This document shows, piece after piece, positions 38,992 through 47,254 of a stretch of 64,000 bases of DNA. The notes under the pieces are model-generated. The model was not told where the DNA came from. It made no database searches and saw only the letters and a list, made by a program, of their open reading frames with translations. The stretch is from Spiribacter roseus (lineage in GTDB: Bacteria > Pseudomonadota > Gammaproteobacteria > Nitrococcales > Nitrococcaceae), in assembly GCF_002813635.1 (NCBI RefSeq), contig NZ_CP016382.1:186001-250000 (forward strand). Reading direction: 5' to 3'. The position numbers and the translations under genes were made by a program. How positions within the stretch are numbered: the first letter of the stretch is position 1; every line of letters begins with the position of its first letter.

Positions 38992-39005
38992 TGCACACCC
39001 CATAT
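38977..39005 (+). promoter_or_regulatory. clpB: Heat-shock (sigma-32) promoter of clpB
   Basis: CTTGCAA at 38977-38983 and CCCCATAT at 38998-39005 are separated by 14 bases. The -10 box is an exact match to the CCCCATNT consensus and the -35 differs at one position from CTTGAAA. It lies about 40 bases before the clpB start. The -35 box is within the end of pgeF. Confidence 0.75.
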
Positions 39006-39044
39006 CAATAGTCAAAGCGAACGACTACTGAAGGAGTCTGCACC

Positions 39045-41666
39045 ATGCGTACGGACAAACTGACCACGAAATTCCAGATGGCCCTGGCGGATGCGCAATC
39101 GCTGGCCGTGGGGCGTGACAACTCGATGATCGAGCCGGAGCATCTGACGCTCGCCATGCTCGATCAGGAGGGTGGCGGCGTGCGTCACCTGCTGCAGCAG
39201 GCGGGCGTCAACGTCAATCTGCTGCGCTCGCAGCTCGGCGAGGCCGTTGATCGGCTGCCGACGGTGAGCGGCGATGGCGGTGAGGTGCATGTCAGCAATG
39301 ACCTCAACCGACTGCTCAATCAGACCGACAAGCGGGCGCAGAAGCGCGGCGACAGCTATATCTCGAGTGAGCTGTTTCTGCTGGCGGCCGTGGATGATGG
39401 CAAGACCCGGGTGGGCGAGGCGCTGAAACACGCCGGCGCCAATAAAGAGGCGCTGGAGAAGGCCATCGACACCACCCGTGGCGGTGAGAGCGTCGATGAT
39501 CCCAATGCCGAGGACCAGCGCCAGGCGCTTGAGAAGTACACCATCGACGTCACCGAGCGGGCTGAGCAGGGCAAGCTCGATCCGGTGATCGGCCGTGACG
39601 AGGAGATCCGCCGGACGATCCAGGTCCTGCAGCGGCGCACCAAGAACAACCCGGTGCTGATCGGCGAGCCGGGCGTGGGCAAGACGGCCATCGTCGAGGG
39701 GCTGGCGCTGCGCATCGTCAACCACGAGGTGCCCGAGGCGCTCAAGGAAAAGCGCGTGCTCTCGCTCGACATGGGGGCGATGGTGGCCGGCGCGAAGTAC
39801 CGGGGCGAGTTTGAGGAGCGCATGAAGGGCGTGCTCAAGGACCTGGCCAAGCAGGAAGGCGAGATCATCCTGTTCATCGATGAGATTCACACCATCGTCG
39901 GCGCCGGTAAGGCCGAGGGTTCGATGGACGCGGGCAATATGCTCAAGCCGGCCCTGGCGCGGGGTGAGCTGCACTGCATTGGCGCGACAACGCTGGATGA
40001 GTATCGCACCAACATTGAAAAGGATGCCGCGCTGGAGCGGCGCTTCCAGAAGGTGCTGGTGGACGAGCCATCGGTGGAGGACACCGTGGCGATCCTGCGC
40101 GGTTTGAAGGAGCGCTATGAGGTGCACCACGGCGTCGAGATCACCGACCCGGCGATCGTCAGCGCGGCCACGCTCTCGCAGCGCTACATCACCGATCGCA
40201 AGCTCCCGGACAAGGCCATCGACCTGATCGATGAGGCGGCGAGCCGCATCCGCATCGAGATCGATTCCAAGCCCGAGGCCATGGATCGACTCGAGCGGCG
40301 GCTGATTCAGCTCAAGATCGAGCGCGAGGCCCTCAATAAGGAAGCCGACGAGGCCTCGAAAAAGCGCCTCGCCACCCTTGAGGACGAGATCGCCGAGATT
40401 GAGCATGAATACAGCGAAATGGAAGCCGTCTGGAATCGCGAAAAGGCCGCCGTGGAGGGCACCACCGGGCTCAAGGAGGCCCTGGAGCAGGCCCGTCAGG
40501 AGCTGGAGACAGCCCGCCGGGCGAGTGATCTGACGCGCATGTCCGAGCTCCAGTACGGCCGGATCCCCGAGCTCGAGCAGCAGCTTGAGGCGGCCACGCA
40601 GGCCGAGGATCAACCGGCCATGCAGCTGCTGCGCAACGCCGTCACCGATGAGGAAGTCGCCGAGGTGGTCTCGAAGTGGACCGGCATCCCCGTGGCGAAG
40701 ATGCTCGAGGGTGAGCGCGACAAGCTGCTGCGCATGGAAGAAGGTCTGGGCGAGCGGGTGATTGGCCAGTCCGAGGCCGTGCAGGCCGTCTCGGATGCCA
40801 TCCGCCGGTCACGGGCGGGGCTGTCCGATCCGCACCGGCCGAATGGCTCGTTCCTGTTCCTGGGCCCCACGGGCGTCGGCAAGACCGAGCTGTGCAAGGC
40901 GCTGGCGAGCTTCCTCTTTGATACCGAGGAGGCGATGGTGCGCATTGATATGTCCGAGTTCATGGAAAAGCACTCCGTAGCACGGCTCATCGGTGCGCCG
41001 CCGGGCTACGTCGGCTATGAAGAGGGCGGCTATCTGACCGAGGCCGTGCGCCGCAAGCCCTACTCGGTGCTGCTGCTCGATGAGGTGGAAAAGGCCCACG
41101 CGGATGTCTTCAACATCCTGCTGCAGGTGCTCGATGACGGGCGGCTCACCGACAGCCACGGCCGCACGGTGGATTTCCGCAATACCGTGATCGTGATGAC
41201 CTCCAACCTCGGCTCGCACCTCATCCAGTCGCATGCCGGCGAGGCGCAGTATGACGAGATGAAGCGCGAGGTGATGGGCGTGGTCGGCCAGCACTTCCCG
41301 CCGGAGTTCATCAACCGGGTCGATGACGTGGTGGTGTTCCACCCCCTCGAGCGCGAGCAGATCCGCCGGATCACCGAGATCCAGGTGCGCGACCTCTCCG
41401 AGCGGCTGCGCGAGCGGGACATGGCGCTGGAGCTCACCGATGCGGCACTGGATGTGATCGGCGAAGCGGGCTTCGACCCGATGTATGGCGCCCGGCCGCT
41501 GAAGCGGGTGCTCCAGCAGCGGGTCGAGAATGCTCTGGCGCAGCGGATCCTTGCCGGCGAATTCCAGGCCGGCGATCGCATCCGGGTGGATGCCGAGGCG
41601 TCGACGGACGGCGAGGGCAGTGGCGGCTTGACCCTCGAGCGGGTCAGCGAGCCCGTGCCGGCCTAG
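39045..41666 (+). CDS. clpB: ATP-dependent disaggregase ClpB
   Basis: 873 residues, a Hsp100 chaperone that rescues aggregated proteins with DnaK. It has the N-domain, two AAA+ modules with Walker A GEPGVGKT (about 207-214) and GPTGVGKTE (about 607-615), and the intervening coiled-coil middle domain (about 405-530), which separates ClpB from ClpA. GGAG precedes the start at 39045. A heat-shock promoter lies just upstream. The acidic tail ends after [12 protein letters not shown]. The 3' end overlaps the convergent SDR gene by four bases. Confidence 0.97.
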   Translation: MRTDKLTTKFQMALADAQSLAVGRDNSMIEPEHLTLAMLDQEGGGVRHLLQQAGVNVNLLRSQLGEAVDRLPTVSGDGGEVHVSNDLNRLLNQTDKRAQKRGDSYISSELFLLAAVDDGKTRVGEALKHAGANKEALEKAIDTTRGGESVDDPNAEDQRQALEKYTIDVTERAEQGKLDPVIGRDEEIRRTIQVLQRRTKNNPVLIGEPGVGKTAIVEGLALRIVNHEVPEALKEKRVLSLDMGAMVAGAKYRGEFEERMKGVLKDLAKQEGEIILFIDEIHTIVGAGKAEGSMDAGNMLKPALARGELHCIGATTLDEYRTNIEKDAALERRFQKVLVDEPSVEDTVAILRGLKERYEVHHGVEITDPAIVSAATLSQRYITDRKLPDKAIDLIDEAASRIRIEIDSKPEAMDRLERRLIQLKIEREALNKEADEASKKRLATLEDEIAEIEHEYSEMEAVWNREKAAVEGTTGLKEALEQARQELETARRASDLTRMSELQYGRIPELEQQLEAATQAEDQPAMQLLRNAVTDEEVAEVVSKWTGIPVAKMLEGERDKLLRMEEGLGERVIGQSEAVQAVSDAIRRSRAGLSDPHRPNGSFLFLGPTGVGKTELCKALASFLFDTEEAMVRIDMSEFMEKHSVARLIGAPPGYVGYEEGGYLTEAVRRKPYSVLLLDEVEKAHADVFNILLQVLDDGRLTDSHGRTVDFRNTVIVMTSNLGSHLIQSHAGEAQYDEMKREVMGVVGQHFPPEFINRVDDVVVFHPLEREQIRRITEIQVRDLSERLRERDMALELTDAALDVIGEAGFDPMYGARPLKRVLQQRVENALAQRILAGEFQAGDRIRVDAEASTDGEGSGGLTLERVSEPVPA

Positions 41667-42520
41667 CCGTTCACGCGGCGGATTATCGTGTCGAGGGCGC
41701 GCGTCGGCAGCAGCCGGCGTAGCGCCTTAAAGACATGGGTGGGGAGGGTGACGTGGTAGCGGGGCTTGGGGTGAACGGACTCGACCGCCAGGCGCAGCTT
41801 GCGCGCCACCGCCTCGGCCCCCAGCGTGAATGGCGGATCACCGGCGCCTTCGAGGCGTTTGATCACGGCCTGATAGCTTTGCTGGTGGACGCTTGCGCTG
41901 GGATCGATCCAGCGCTCGAACTTTTCCCTTCCGGTGGCCCGGAAGCGGCTCGTGACCGGCCCGGTCTGGATCAGTACCGCCTCGATGCCGCTGCCGCCCA
42001 GTTCCTGACGCAGGGTGTCGGTCAGGCCTTCGAGGGCGTACTTCGAGGCGTTGTAGGCGCCCCGCCACGGCAGGCCGATAAAGCCGAGCACTGAGCTGTG
42101 CTGGACGATGCGGCCATGGCCTTGAGCCCGCATCGCCGGCAGCACCGTGCGAATCACCGCCTGAGCGCCGAGGACATTGGTTTCGAACTGCGCGCGCAGG
42201 GCTTCGCGGGGCAGATCCTCGACCGCCCCCGGCTGGCCGAACCCGGCGTTGTTGAAAACGGCATCAATGCGGCCGTTAGTGCGACCGAGCAGGGTATCCA
42301 CCGCGCGCTGAATGCTCGCGTCATCATCCACATCCAGGCGCAGCGCATCGTCCAGGCCATCATGCTGCAGGGCCTCGACGTCCTGCGGCTGGCGTGCCGT
42401 GGCAAAGACACGCCAGCCGTGGCGTTGCATGGCGAACGCGCAGTGCCGGCCGATGCCGGTGGAGCAACCGGTGATCAGGATGACTGGCTTTGTCTCTGCG
42501 CGTTGCGGGGTCTCAGACAT
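41663..42520 (-). CDS. Short-chain dehydrogenase/reductase
   Basis: 285 residues, classical SDR. The NAD(P)-binding [14 protein letters not shown] and the catalytic Ser plus YNASK motif (HSSVLGFIG then [12 protein letters not shown]) are intact. TARQPQ after the second strand suggests NADP preference (basic residue). The substrate is unknown. It overlaps the upstream M24 gene by eight bases, implying a two-gene operon. Confidence 0.87.
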   Translation of the reverse strand: MSETPQRAETKPVILITGCSTGIGRHCAFAMQRHGWRVFATARQPQDVEALQHDGLDDALRLDVDDDASIQRAVDTLLGRTNGRIDAVFNNAGFGQPGAVEDLPREALRAQFETNVLGAQAVIRTVLPAMRAQGHGRIVQHSSVLGFIGLPWRGAYNASKYALEGLTDTLRQELGGSGIEAVLIQTGPVTSRFRATGREKFERWIDPSASVHQQSYQAVIKRLEGAGDPPFTLGAEAVARKLRLAVESVHPKPRYHVTLPTHVFKALRRLLPTRALDTIIRRVNG

Positions 42521-43727
42521 GGTCCGTTCCGGTCAGTCGCAGGTCGTTGTGGGTCAGCGGCTCGCCGCCGACTTCGGTCACCCGCACCGTGTTGCTCATC
42601 CCGATGCCCCATTGGCCGGGGATACGCAGCATCAACGGCAGATGAAAGACCATGTTGGTCTGGAACTCGCGCTCGACGCCGCGGGCTATGAACCCGGAGC
42701 CCTCCACCCATGAAGGCGGGAACTGGAGCCCGACGGTGTAACCGAACACACCCGAGAAGAACGCCCGATCGGCGAGTGGGGCGAGGGCCGCCTCGGCCGC
42801 GGCCGCCGCGTTATCCATCGACACACCCGGGCGCATGTGCTCGATCAGCGTTGTGTGGATATCCCGGATGCCATCCGCCACCCGACGCATGTCATCGGTT
42901 ACGGACCCCGCGACGCGTGTGCGCATCATTGGTGCGGTATAGCGCTGATACGCCGACCCGAACTCGATGAACACCGGGTCACCGTCCGCCACCGTGTGAC
43001 GCTGGTGGTTGCAGTGGATGACGCTTGATCGCCAACCGGCCGTGACGATCGGCTGCAGGCTCATGAACTCGCTGCCGGCGTTGATCATGGCCGCCGATCC
43101 AGCGGCGGCGAGCTGCTGGTCCGTCACGCCCGGGGCGATCAGCTGCTCGGCGGCGGCGATGCCGGCCTCGGTGATCCGGGCGCTCTCCCGCAGCAGGGCG
43201 ATTTCGGCGTCGCTTTTGACGATCTTGACGGCATCGACCAGTCCCGAGGCATCGATGAGGGGCCGATCCGGGAGCGCGTCCGCGAGTCCGTCCCTGAAAC
43301 CGGTGCGCAGTGCGGGTCCCCAGTTGTCCGTGCCGATGGGCCCGGAAAGCCTCAGGTCGGCGATGATGCCGGCCATCTGCTCCGCAGCGCCGTCCGCGCC
43401 TTCCCAGCGATAGCCAAAGACTGCGTCCACCCGGGCAGTGGTCACGGCCGGGCCGGTCTCGATGGAGGGGACCTGCAGCACCGCTTGCCCGGGTGGGTTG
43501 CCCCCGGCCGTGAGCAGTAGTGCGGTATGCACCGAGACCTCGAAGGTGTTGTAGCCGGTGAGATAGCCGATATCCGCCGCGTCGGTGACCAGCAACCCGT
43601 CCAGGCCGGCCGCCGCCATTCGCTGCGTGACGGTCAGGCGGCGCCGATCGTACTCGGCATCATCGAATGGCCGAGTCAGCGAACCGACGCGCTCGGCGAG
43701 CACTTCGCGATAGCGATTGAAATCCAT
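42513..43727 (-). CDS. M24-fold hydrolase lacking metal ligands (creatinase/ectoine-hydrolase-like)
   Basis: 404 residues with the pita-bread fold: an N-terminal creatinase-like domain (LDGLLVTDAADIGYLTGYNTF) and a C-terminal M24 domain. In Xaa-Pro peptidases the motif DxG...DxTRT supplies two Asp metal ligands. Here it reads VFIEFGSAYQRYTAPMMRT, with Glu and Ala in those positions. The usual GHGIG histidine region reads FGYTVGLQFPPSW. Metal-independent M24 enzymes include creatinase and the ectoine hydrolase DoeA/EutD, so a C-N hydrolase is more likely than a peptidase. A teaABCD importer lies 12 kb away, which makes ectoine breakdown an attractive but untested idea. No doeB-like gene is adjacent. 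Confidence 0.7.
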   Translation of the reverse strand: MDFNRYREVLAERVGSLTRPFDDAEYDRRRLTVTQRMAAAGLDGLLVTDAADIGYLTGYNTFEVSVHTALLLTAGGNPPGQAVLQVPSIETGPAVTTARVDAVFGYRWEGADGAAEQMAGIIADLRLSGPIGTDNWGPALRTGFRDGLADALPDRPLIDASGLVDAVKIVKSDAEIALLRESARITEAGIAAAEQLIAPGVTDQQLAAAGSAAMINAGSEFMSLQPIVTAGWRSSVIHCNHQRHTVADGDPVFIEFGSAYQRYTAPMMRTRVAGSVTDDMRRVADGIRDIHTTLIEHMRPGVSMDNAAAAAEAALAPLADRAFFSGVFGYTVGLQFPPSWVEGSGFIARGVEREFQTNMVFHLPLMLRIPGQWGIGMSNTVRVTEVGGEPLTHNDLRLTGTDHV

Positions 43728-43816
43728 GGATGGCTTCCTCTGGCTGGCGGATTACACAATGTGGGACTTCCCGCGATGTTCGTCCAGAACGAGGCGGTCA
43801 TCCCTGTTCCCGATCC

Positions 43817-43905
43817 CTTGCACACTCGTCACCCACATCGTTTATACACATCCCCGATACACATCCCCAATACACACTGATGGATACACATTGTGGGTGT
43901 GCAAG
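43817..43905. repeat. 13-bp ACAC tandem repeat array with terminal inverted repeats (copy B)
   Basis: Six units follow one another, starting at 43818, 43831, 43844, 43857, 43870 (14 bases) and 43884. The best conserved are ATACACATCCCCG and ATACACATCCCCA. The array is bounded by CTTGCACAC (43817-43825) and GTGTGCAAG (43897-43905), a perfect 9-base inverted repeat. It lies between the M24 gene and the vapC remnant. No ORF of interest is in 43728-43985. Confidence 0.7.
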
Positions 43906-43950
43906 CCCTCCGGAAGAGGCATCCGCTTCTCGGGATCTTTGGCCTGTCCC

Positions 43951-43983
43951 GCATACCGGATATGTACGGCCTTGCGCTCCAGC
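43951..43983 (+). repeat. Direct repeat DR2, degenerate copy of the hipA-like 3' end
   Basis: The stretch ATACCGGATATGTACGGC and the following CTTGCGCTCCAG matches 44533-44564 with four mismatches and one gap over about 31 bases, in the same orientation. The other copy is the last codons of the hipA-like gene. The two copies bracket the vapBC remnant. Confidence 0.55.
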
Positions 43984-43985
43984 GC

Positions 43986-44245
43986 CTAAATGGCGATCAG
44001 TCGGATTAACGATGAGTAAGGCGGCAGTCGGCGGTCGGTGGTGAGCAAGTAAGCAGGCAATCTGAGCGTTTGGGCAACCAGCAAGCGGTCGAATGGATCG
44101 CGATTTCCCAGAGGCTCGCGACACTGCAGATCACCCGATTGTCAGGGTTGCTGAGATCGGCCTGCGTGGCTTGAGGCAGTCGCTTGGGTTCTAGCAGTGC
44201 GTGCAGGAGGATGTTGGTGTCGAGTACAAAGCTGCGACTCTCCAT
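43986..44245 (-). pseudogene. vapC: vapC PIN-domain toxin, internally deleted
   Basis: The start is intact: SFVLDTNILLHALLEPKRL with the first catalytic Asp, then SLWEIAI with the Glu. Directly after this the frame jumps; in the third frame the sequence continues DPFDRLLVAQTLRLP and AYLLTTDRRLPPYSSLIRL to a stop at 43986-43988. These are the normal C-terminal PIN motifs. About 45 codons between the two blocks, as judged from usual PIN length (about 130 residues), are missing and the reading frame is broken. In frame 1 the product would be 79 residues with a nonsense tail. It lies 11 bases after an intact antitoxin gene. Confidence 0.8.
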
Positions 44246-44256
44246 GTCATCTCGCG

Positions 44257-44499
44257 TTATTCACTGCCGTAAAACATTGCTTCAATGGCTGACCGATTCT
44301 GATCGTCAAAATCAGCCGGCACCTGAAATTTACCCTTGCCGAGTCCAAGGCGTCGCGGTTCGGTGGTGCGAGTTTCCAGTGCGACTAGCCTCGCAACGGG
44401 CCTGCCTCCGCGAGCGATCACGATCTCTTTGCCTGCAGACGCCTCTTCGACATACCGAGAGAGGTGCGTCTTTGCCTCGTGAATATTGATCGAGTCCAT
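44257..44499 (-). CDS. Phd/YefM-type antitoxin of a vapBC-like pair
   Basis: 80 residues. The N-terminal DNA-binding Phd fold is seen in INIHEAKTHLSRYVEEASAGKEIVIARGGRPVARLV (quoted as family pattern IHEAKTHLSRYVEE and IARGGRPVARL). The acidic C-terminal part (VPADFDDQNRSAIEAMFYGSE) is the toxin-binding tail. The start at 44499 was chosen because it begins the fold; an earlier one at 44514 reads MCKDN. The toxin partner is broken, so this antitoxin is an orphan, perhaps kept for anti-addiction or simply not yet decayed. Confidence 0.85.
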   Translation of the reverse strand: MDSINIHEAKTHLSRYVEEASAGKEIVIARGGRPVARLVALETRTTEPRRLGLGKGKFQVPADFDDQNRSAIEAMFYGSE

Positions 44500-44505
44500 A
44501 TTGTC

Positions 44506-44518
44506 TTTACACATCCCC
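44506..44518 (+). repeat. Single 13-bp unit (copy C) upstream of the antitoxin gene
   Basis: TTTACACATCCCC differs at two positions from the ATACACATCCCC(G/A) units of the array at 43818-43896. It lies seven bases before the antitoxin start, in the 35-base gap from the hipA-like gene. One unit alone could be chance; its position beside the direct repeat supports a real copy. Confidence 0.35.
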
Positions 44519-44530
44519 TGGATTGCCCGG

Positions 44531-44564
44531 CGGATTACCCGATCTGTGCGGCCCTGCGCTCCAG
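44531..44564 (+). repeat. Direct repeat DR1 (3' end of the hipA-like gene)
   Basis: The last codons and stop of the hipA-like gene form the partner of DR2 at 43951-43983 (same orientation, 550 bases apart). Duplication of a gene end around a cassette is what integration into a gene's 3' end leaves behind. Confidence 0.5.
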
Positions 44565-45953
44565 GGTACGGGCGTTCGCCTCGCCGGCCCGTCTCAACGC
44601 GGTCTCAATATGCGGCGTCTCGGCGACGGTCGTCCAGAAAACAATCGCCGCCTCGGCTGCGGCGTGCCAGTCGGCGAATTCGGCGGGTTGTGGCATCGGT
44701 GGGTCGAAGGCCGGCTCCCGCATCTCGCCACTCGTTATTGGCGCATAGGCCATCGGCAGCATGTCGTAGGCCGGCGTGGGCTCAAAGCGGGGACGGCCTG
44801 ACCGTTGTCCGTCAGCCGCGACGGGTCGAAAGGCCACGTTCCCCGGGTGCATGTCGGAATTGGCGATCATCTGTCCGAACCACCACTGCCGGCTCACTGC
44901 CACGCATCCCGCCGCATCCAGCCAGCCATGGCGATGCAATGCCGCAATCTGCACACGCCAGTCGTGACTGAACACACCCACCAGCGACGGATCGATCGCT
45001 GCGAGGGTCGAGACCGGACGGCGTCCGAAGGCGCCCTGTCGATCGAAGCGCTCGATCTCCAGGAAACGCCGCGACTCGGCATCAATGACCCTCGTTTGCG
45101 ACGCCTTGACGCCCGCTATCCCGGCCAGCGCTCGTGCTGCGAGATGCTCGCAGTAGAGCAGATCCCGCCAGCGCTGCACCACGGCTGATCCATCGTCCGG
45201 CGCGGAGAACTTGACGATGACCGGGGTTGACGCACCGGTCTCGGAATTCATGCACAAGGCCGTGAACTTGGGAAATTCGCCACCGGCACTGGACGCGGGC
45301 AAGATCTCCGCAATCGCCCGCCTGGCGAGCGCCGGGAAATCTGTCTGTCGATTCGACACGGATATGGCCGACTTGCCCTCGGCACGCTCCCGGTACCAGC
45401 ACTCGATGGATGCCTGCCCCACCACCAGGTCTCCGGGCAGATCGGCGCCGTGCCGGCCGATGACCCGCAGGATGTCGTCGTCACTCCACAAGGCCGGTTC
45501 GGCGGGGACCGGCAGCCTGCCCTCAAGTGCCCGGGCATAACGACGCCCGATGTAGCCCTGCGGGCGCATATCGAGGATCGGATAGGGCAGGCTCTCCCAC
45601 CAGCCATCGCGCTGCGCCTCGTCCATCGGCCAGCCCAGGGCCTGCAGGTCGAAATGACAGCCCTCGGGCGCGATCGGTGTAAGCAGCCCGGCGTCATGGG
45701 CCCGGCCCTCAGTATCGATACTCATGACCGGGAGCGACGTCTCCTCGATGCCAGCGACCTGCCTGCGCAGGGCGTAGCGGCGGCGCGACGCCTGTCCGCT
45801 CTGTAGCCAGCCCCCGGAGTGGGCCTTGAGGTAGCGGTGCAGGGTGGCGAGGCTGACGCCCAGATCGCGGGCCAGACGAGGGCCGCTCACCGGCCCCTGC
45901 GCCTGCAATGTCTGCGCGACTTGAGACCACTGGATGCGTGATGGACGCGCCAT
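44535..45953 (-). CDS. HipA-family serine/threonine kinase toxin, YjjJ type
   Basis: 472 residues. An N-terminal winged-helix domain (VAQTLQAQGPVSGPRLARDLGVSLATLHRYL, here cited as ARDLGVSLATLHRYL) replaces the usual HipA N-lobe start. The kinase part has the ATP-binding GEFPKFTAL and VIVKFSAP with the lysine, and the catalytic loop NSDMHPGNVAF with Asp and Asn, followed by AYDMLPMAYAP. YjjJ-like HipA proteins occur without a HipB partner, the built-in DNA-binding domain possibly replacing it; E. coli YjjJ overproduction slows growth. No hipB is seen next to it. Confidence 0.88.
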   Translation of the reverse strand: MARPSRIQWSQVAQTLQAQGPVSGPRLARDLGVSLATLHRYLKAHSGGWLQSGQASRRRYALRRQVAGIEETSLPVMSIDTEGRAHDAGLLTPIAPEGCHFDLQALGWPMDEAQRDGWWESLPYPILDMRPQGYIGRRYARALEGRLPVPAEPALWSDDDILRVIGRHGADLPGDLVVGQASIECWYRERAEGKSAISVSNRQTDFPALARRAIAEILPASSAGGEFPKFTALCMNSETGASTPVIVKFSAPDDGSAVVQRWRDLLYCEHLAARALAGIAGVKASQTRVIDAESRRFLEIERFDRQGAFGRRPVSTLAAIDPSLVGVFSHDWRVQIAALHRHGWLDAAGCVAVSRQWWFGQMIANSDMHPGNVAFRPVAADGQRSGRPRFEPTPAYDMLPMAYAPITSGEMREPAFDPPMPQPAEFADWHAAAEAAIVFWTTVAETPHIETALRRAGEANARTLERRAAQIG

Positions 45954-46056
45954 TCAAACCGCCGTTATGCAATCATTAATGCAATGATCTTATCCCCTAA
46001 GAACAGAGAGTTGCCAGTATTCAGCGCATGGACTGCAATGGTTTGCCGAGCCGCAT

Positions 46057-46710
46057 CTACGCCAGCAGCACCGCCACCAGCCCGGTGATGAACACGCCGT
46101 CAAACGTCCCCGCCCCGCCAATCGAGGCCAGGGGCGAGCCGAGGCCGCGCACGTCGCGCAGGCGCAGGGCGTCGGCGCCCAGCAGCACGCCCAGGGTACC
46201 GCCGATGTAGGCCAGCGGGGCGCTGCTCTCAGGCGCCAGCGTGACGGCGGTCACCGCCGCGCTGATCGGCGCGATGAAGATCGGCATCCCGATCCCGACC
46301 CCACTGACAGGCCGGCTGAACGCGTAGCAGATGCCGGTCTGGATGGCGACTGCTGCCAGCACGATCCCCGGTGACAGCGGGTTGTGGTTGAGCAGATAGA
46401 CCGTGAACGCCACGGGGATGATGCCGCCGCCGACATTGACTGCGATAAGCACTTTGTTCGGGTTGAGCCGACGGGCCATGGCGGTCATCCAGCGCAGCCG
46501 CTCGGCCCAGCGCGGATCGGGCTCGCGGGTGGCATCGACCGTGAATAGCGGCAGGTTGATGCTGCTGCCGAGCAGCGAGGTGATCAGCAGCAGCATGGCG
46601 GAGCCCTGCGACAGTCCGAGCTTGTCAAAGGCGACGGTCACGACGCCGATCTGGATGAACACGAACAGCGTGGCGGCGAGAAAGATGGCAGCGATGATCT
46701 GAAGCGGCAC
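46057..46710 (-). CDS. DUF1614 inner-membrane protein
   Basis: 217 residues with about seven membrane segments. It begins PLQIIAAIFLAATLFVFIQIG and contains LLITSLLGSSINLPLF, VNVGGGIIPVAFTVYLL, ending with IGGAGTFDGVFITGLVAVLLA, the DUF1614 signature. The function is unknown. The start is GTG at 46710 with AGGAG eight bases before; a longer frame to 46812 is less likely and would cross the fmdB promoter. It is divergent from fmdB. Confidence 0.82.
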   Translation of the reverse strand: MPLQIIAAIFLAATLFVFIQIGVVTVAFDKLGLSQGSAMLLLITSLLGSSINLPLFTVDATREPDPRWAERLRWMTAMARRLNPNKVLIAVNVGGGIIPVAFTVYLLNHNPLSPGIVLAAVAIQTGICYAFSRPVSGVGIGMPIFIAPISAAVTAVTLAPESSAPLAYIGGTLGVLLGADALRLRDVRGLGSPLASIGGAGTFDGVFITGLVAVLLA

Positions 46711-46810
46711 TGACGGACTCCTGATGATCCAAAACCGGCTATCATGGCTTGCATTGGGGCAGTCGCGCCCCGACTCAATAACCATTGGACAGGTGACAGG
46801 GACCCACAGC

Positions 46811-47155
46811 ATGCCGATCTATGAATACGTTTGCGATGACTGCCGCCACGAGCTCGAGGCACTGCAGGGCATGAACGACGCCGTGCTCACTGAATGCCCC
46901 GAGTGTGGCCATGCCGCGCTGCGGCGCAAGATTTCCGCCGCCGCCTTCCGCCTGAAGGGCAGTGGCTGGTATGAAACCGATTTTAAAAAGGACAACCAGC
47001 GCAACCTGGCCGGGGATCAGGCCGCGAGCGCCAAGTCCGAGGGGAAATCGGCCGAAGGAGGACGCAAGGATGGCGGCAAGTCGGCCGCTGCGGGCAAAGA
47101 CAACGGCGCGGGCAAGGGCTCAGGTAAAGCATCTGGGGGCAGCGCCAAAGAGTAG
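46811..47155 (+). CDS. FmdB-family zinc-ribbon protein
   Basis: 114 residues. The N-terminal FmdB zinc ribbon has two CxxC pairs: MPIYEYVCDDCRHELE and TECPECGHAALRRKIS. The second half (after about residue 65) is a low-complexity Lys/Gly/Ser/Ala tail, probably disordered. The role is unknown; the family was first met as a regulator candidate in methylotrophs. fmdB directly before aspS is a common order in proteobacteria. Confidence 0.88.
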   Translation: MPIYEYVCDDCRHELEALQGMNDAVLTECPECGHAALRRKISAAAFRLKGSGWYETDFKKDNQRNLAGDQAASAKSEGKSAEGGRKDGGKSAAAGKDNGAGKGSGKASGGSAKE

Positions 47156-47254
47156 TTTCGCACCCTGCAACCCGGTTGGGACGGCTTGCCTGCCCTTCCC
47201 CCACCGCTTAACATTCGCCGGTTTAAATGATTCATTAATGGCGGTTTGATCCCT

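Noticed and set aside
43818-43896. Possible small CRISPR array.
   Set aside because: Units are 13 bases with no distinct spacers and no cas genes in view; it is a plain tandem repeat.
43982-44564. Integron attC sites around the TA cassettes.
   Set aside because: The shared end CATTTAGGCGC is not a GTTRRRY/RYYYAAC core pair, the fold of an attC is not visible, and no integrase is present.
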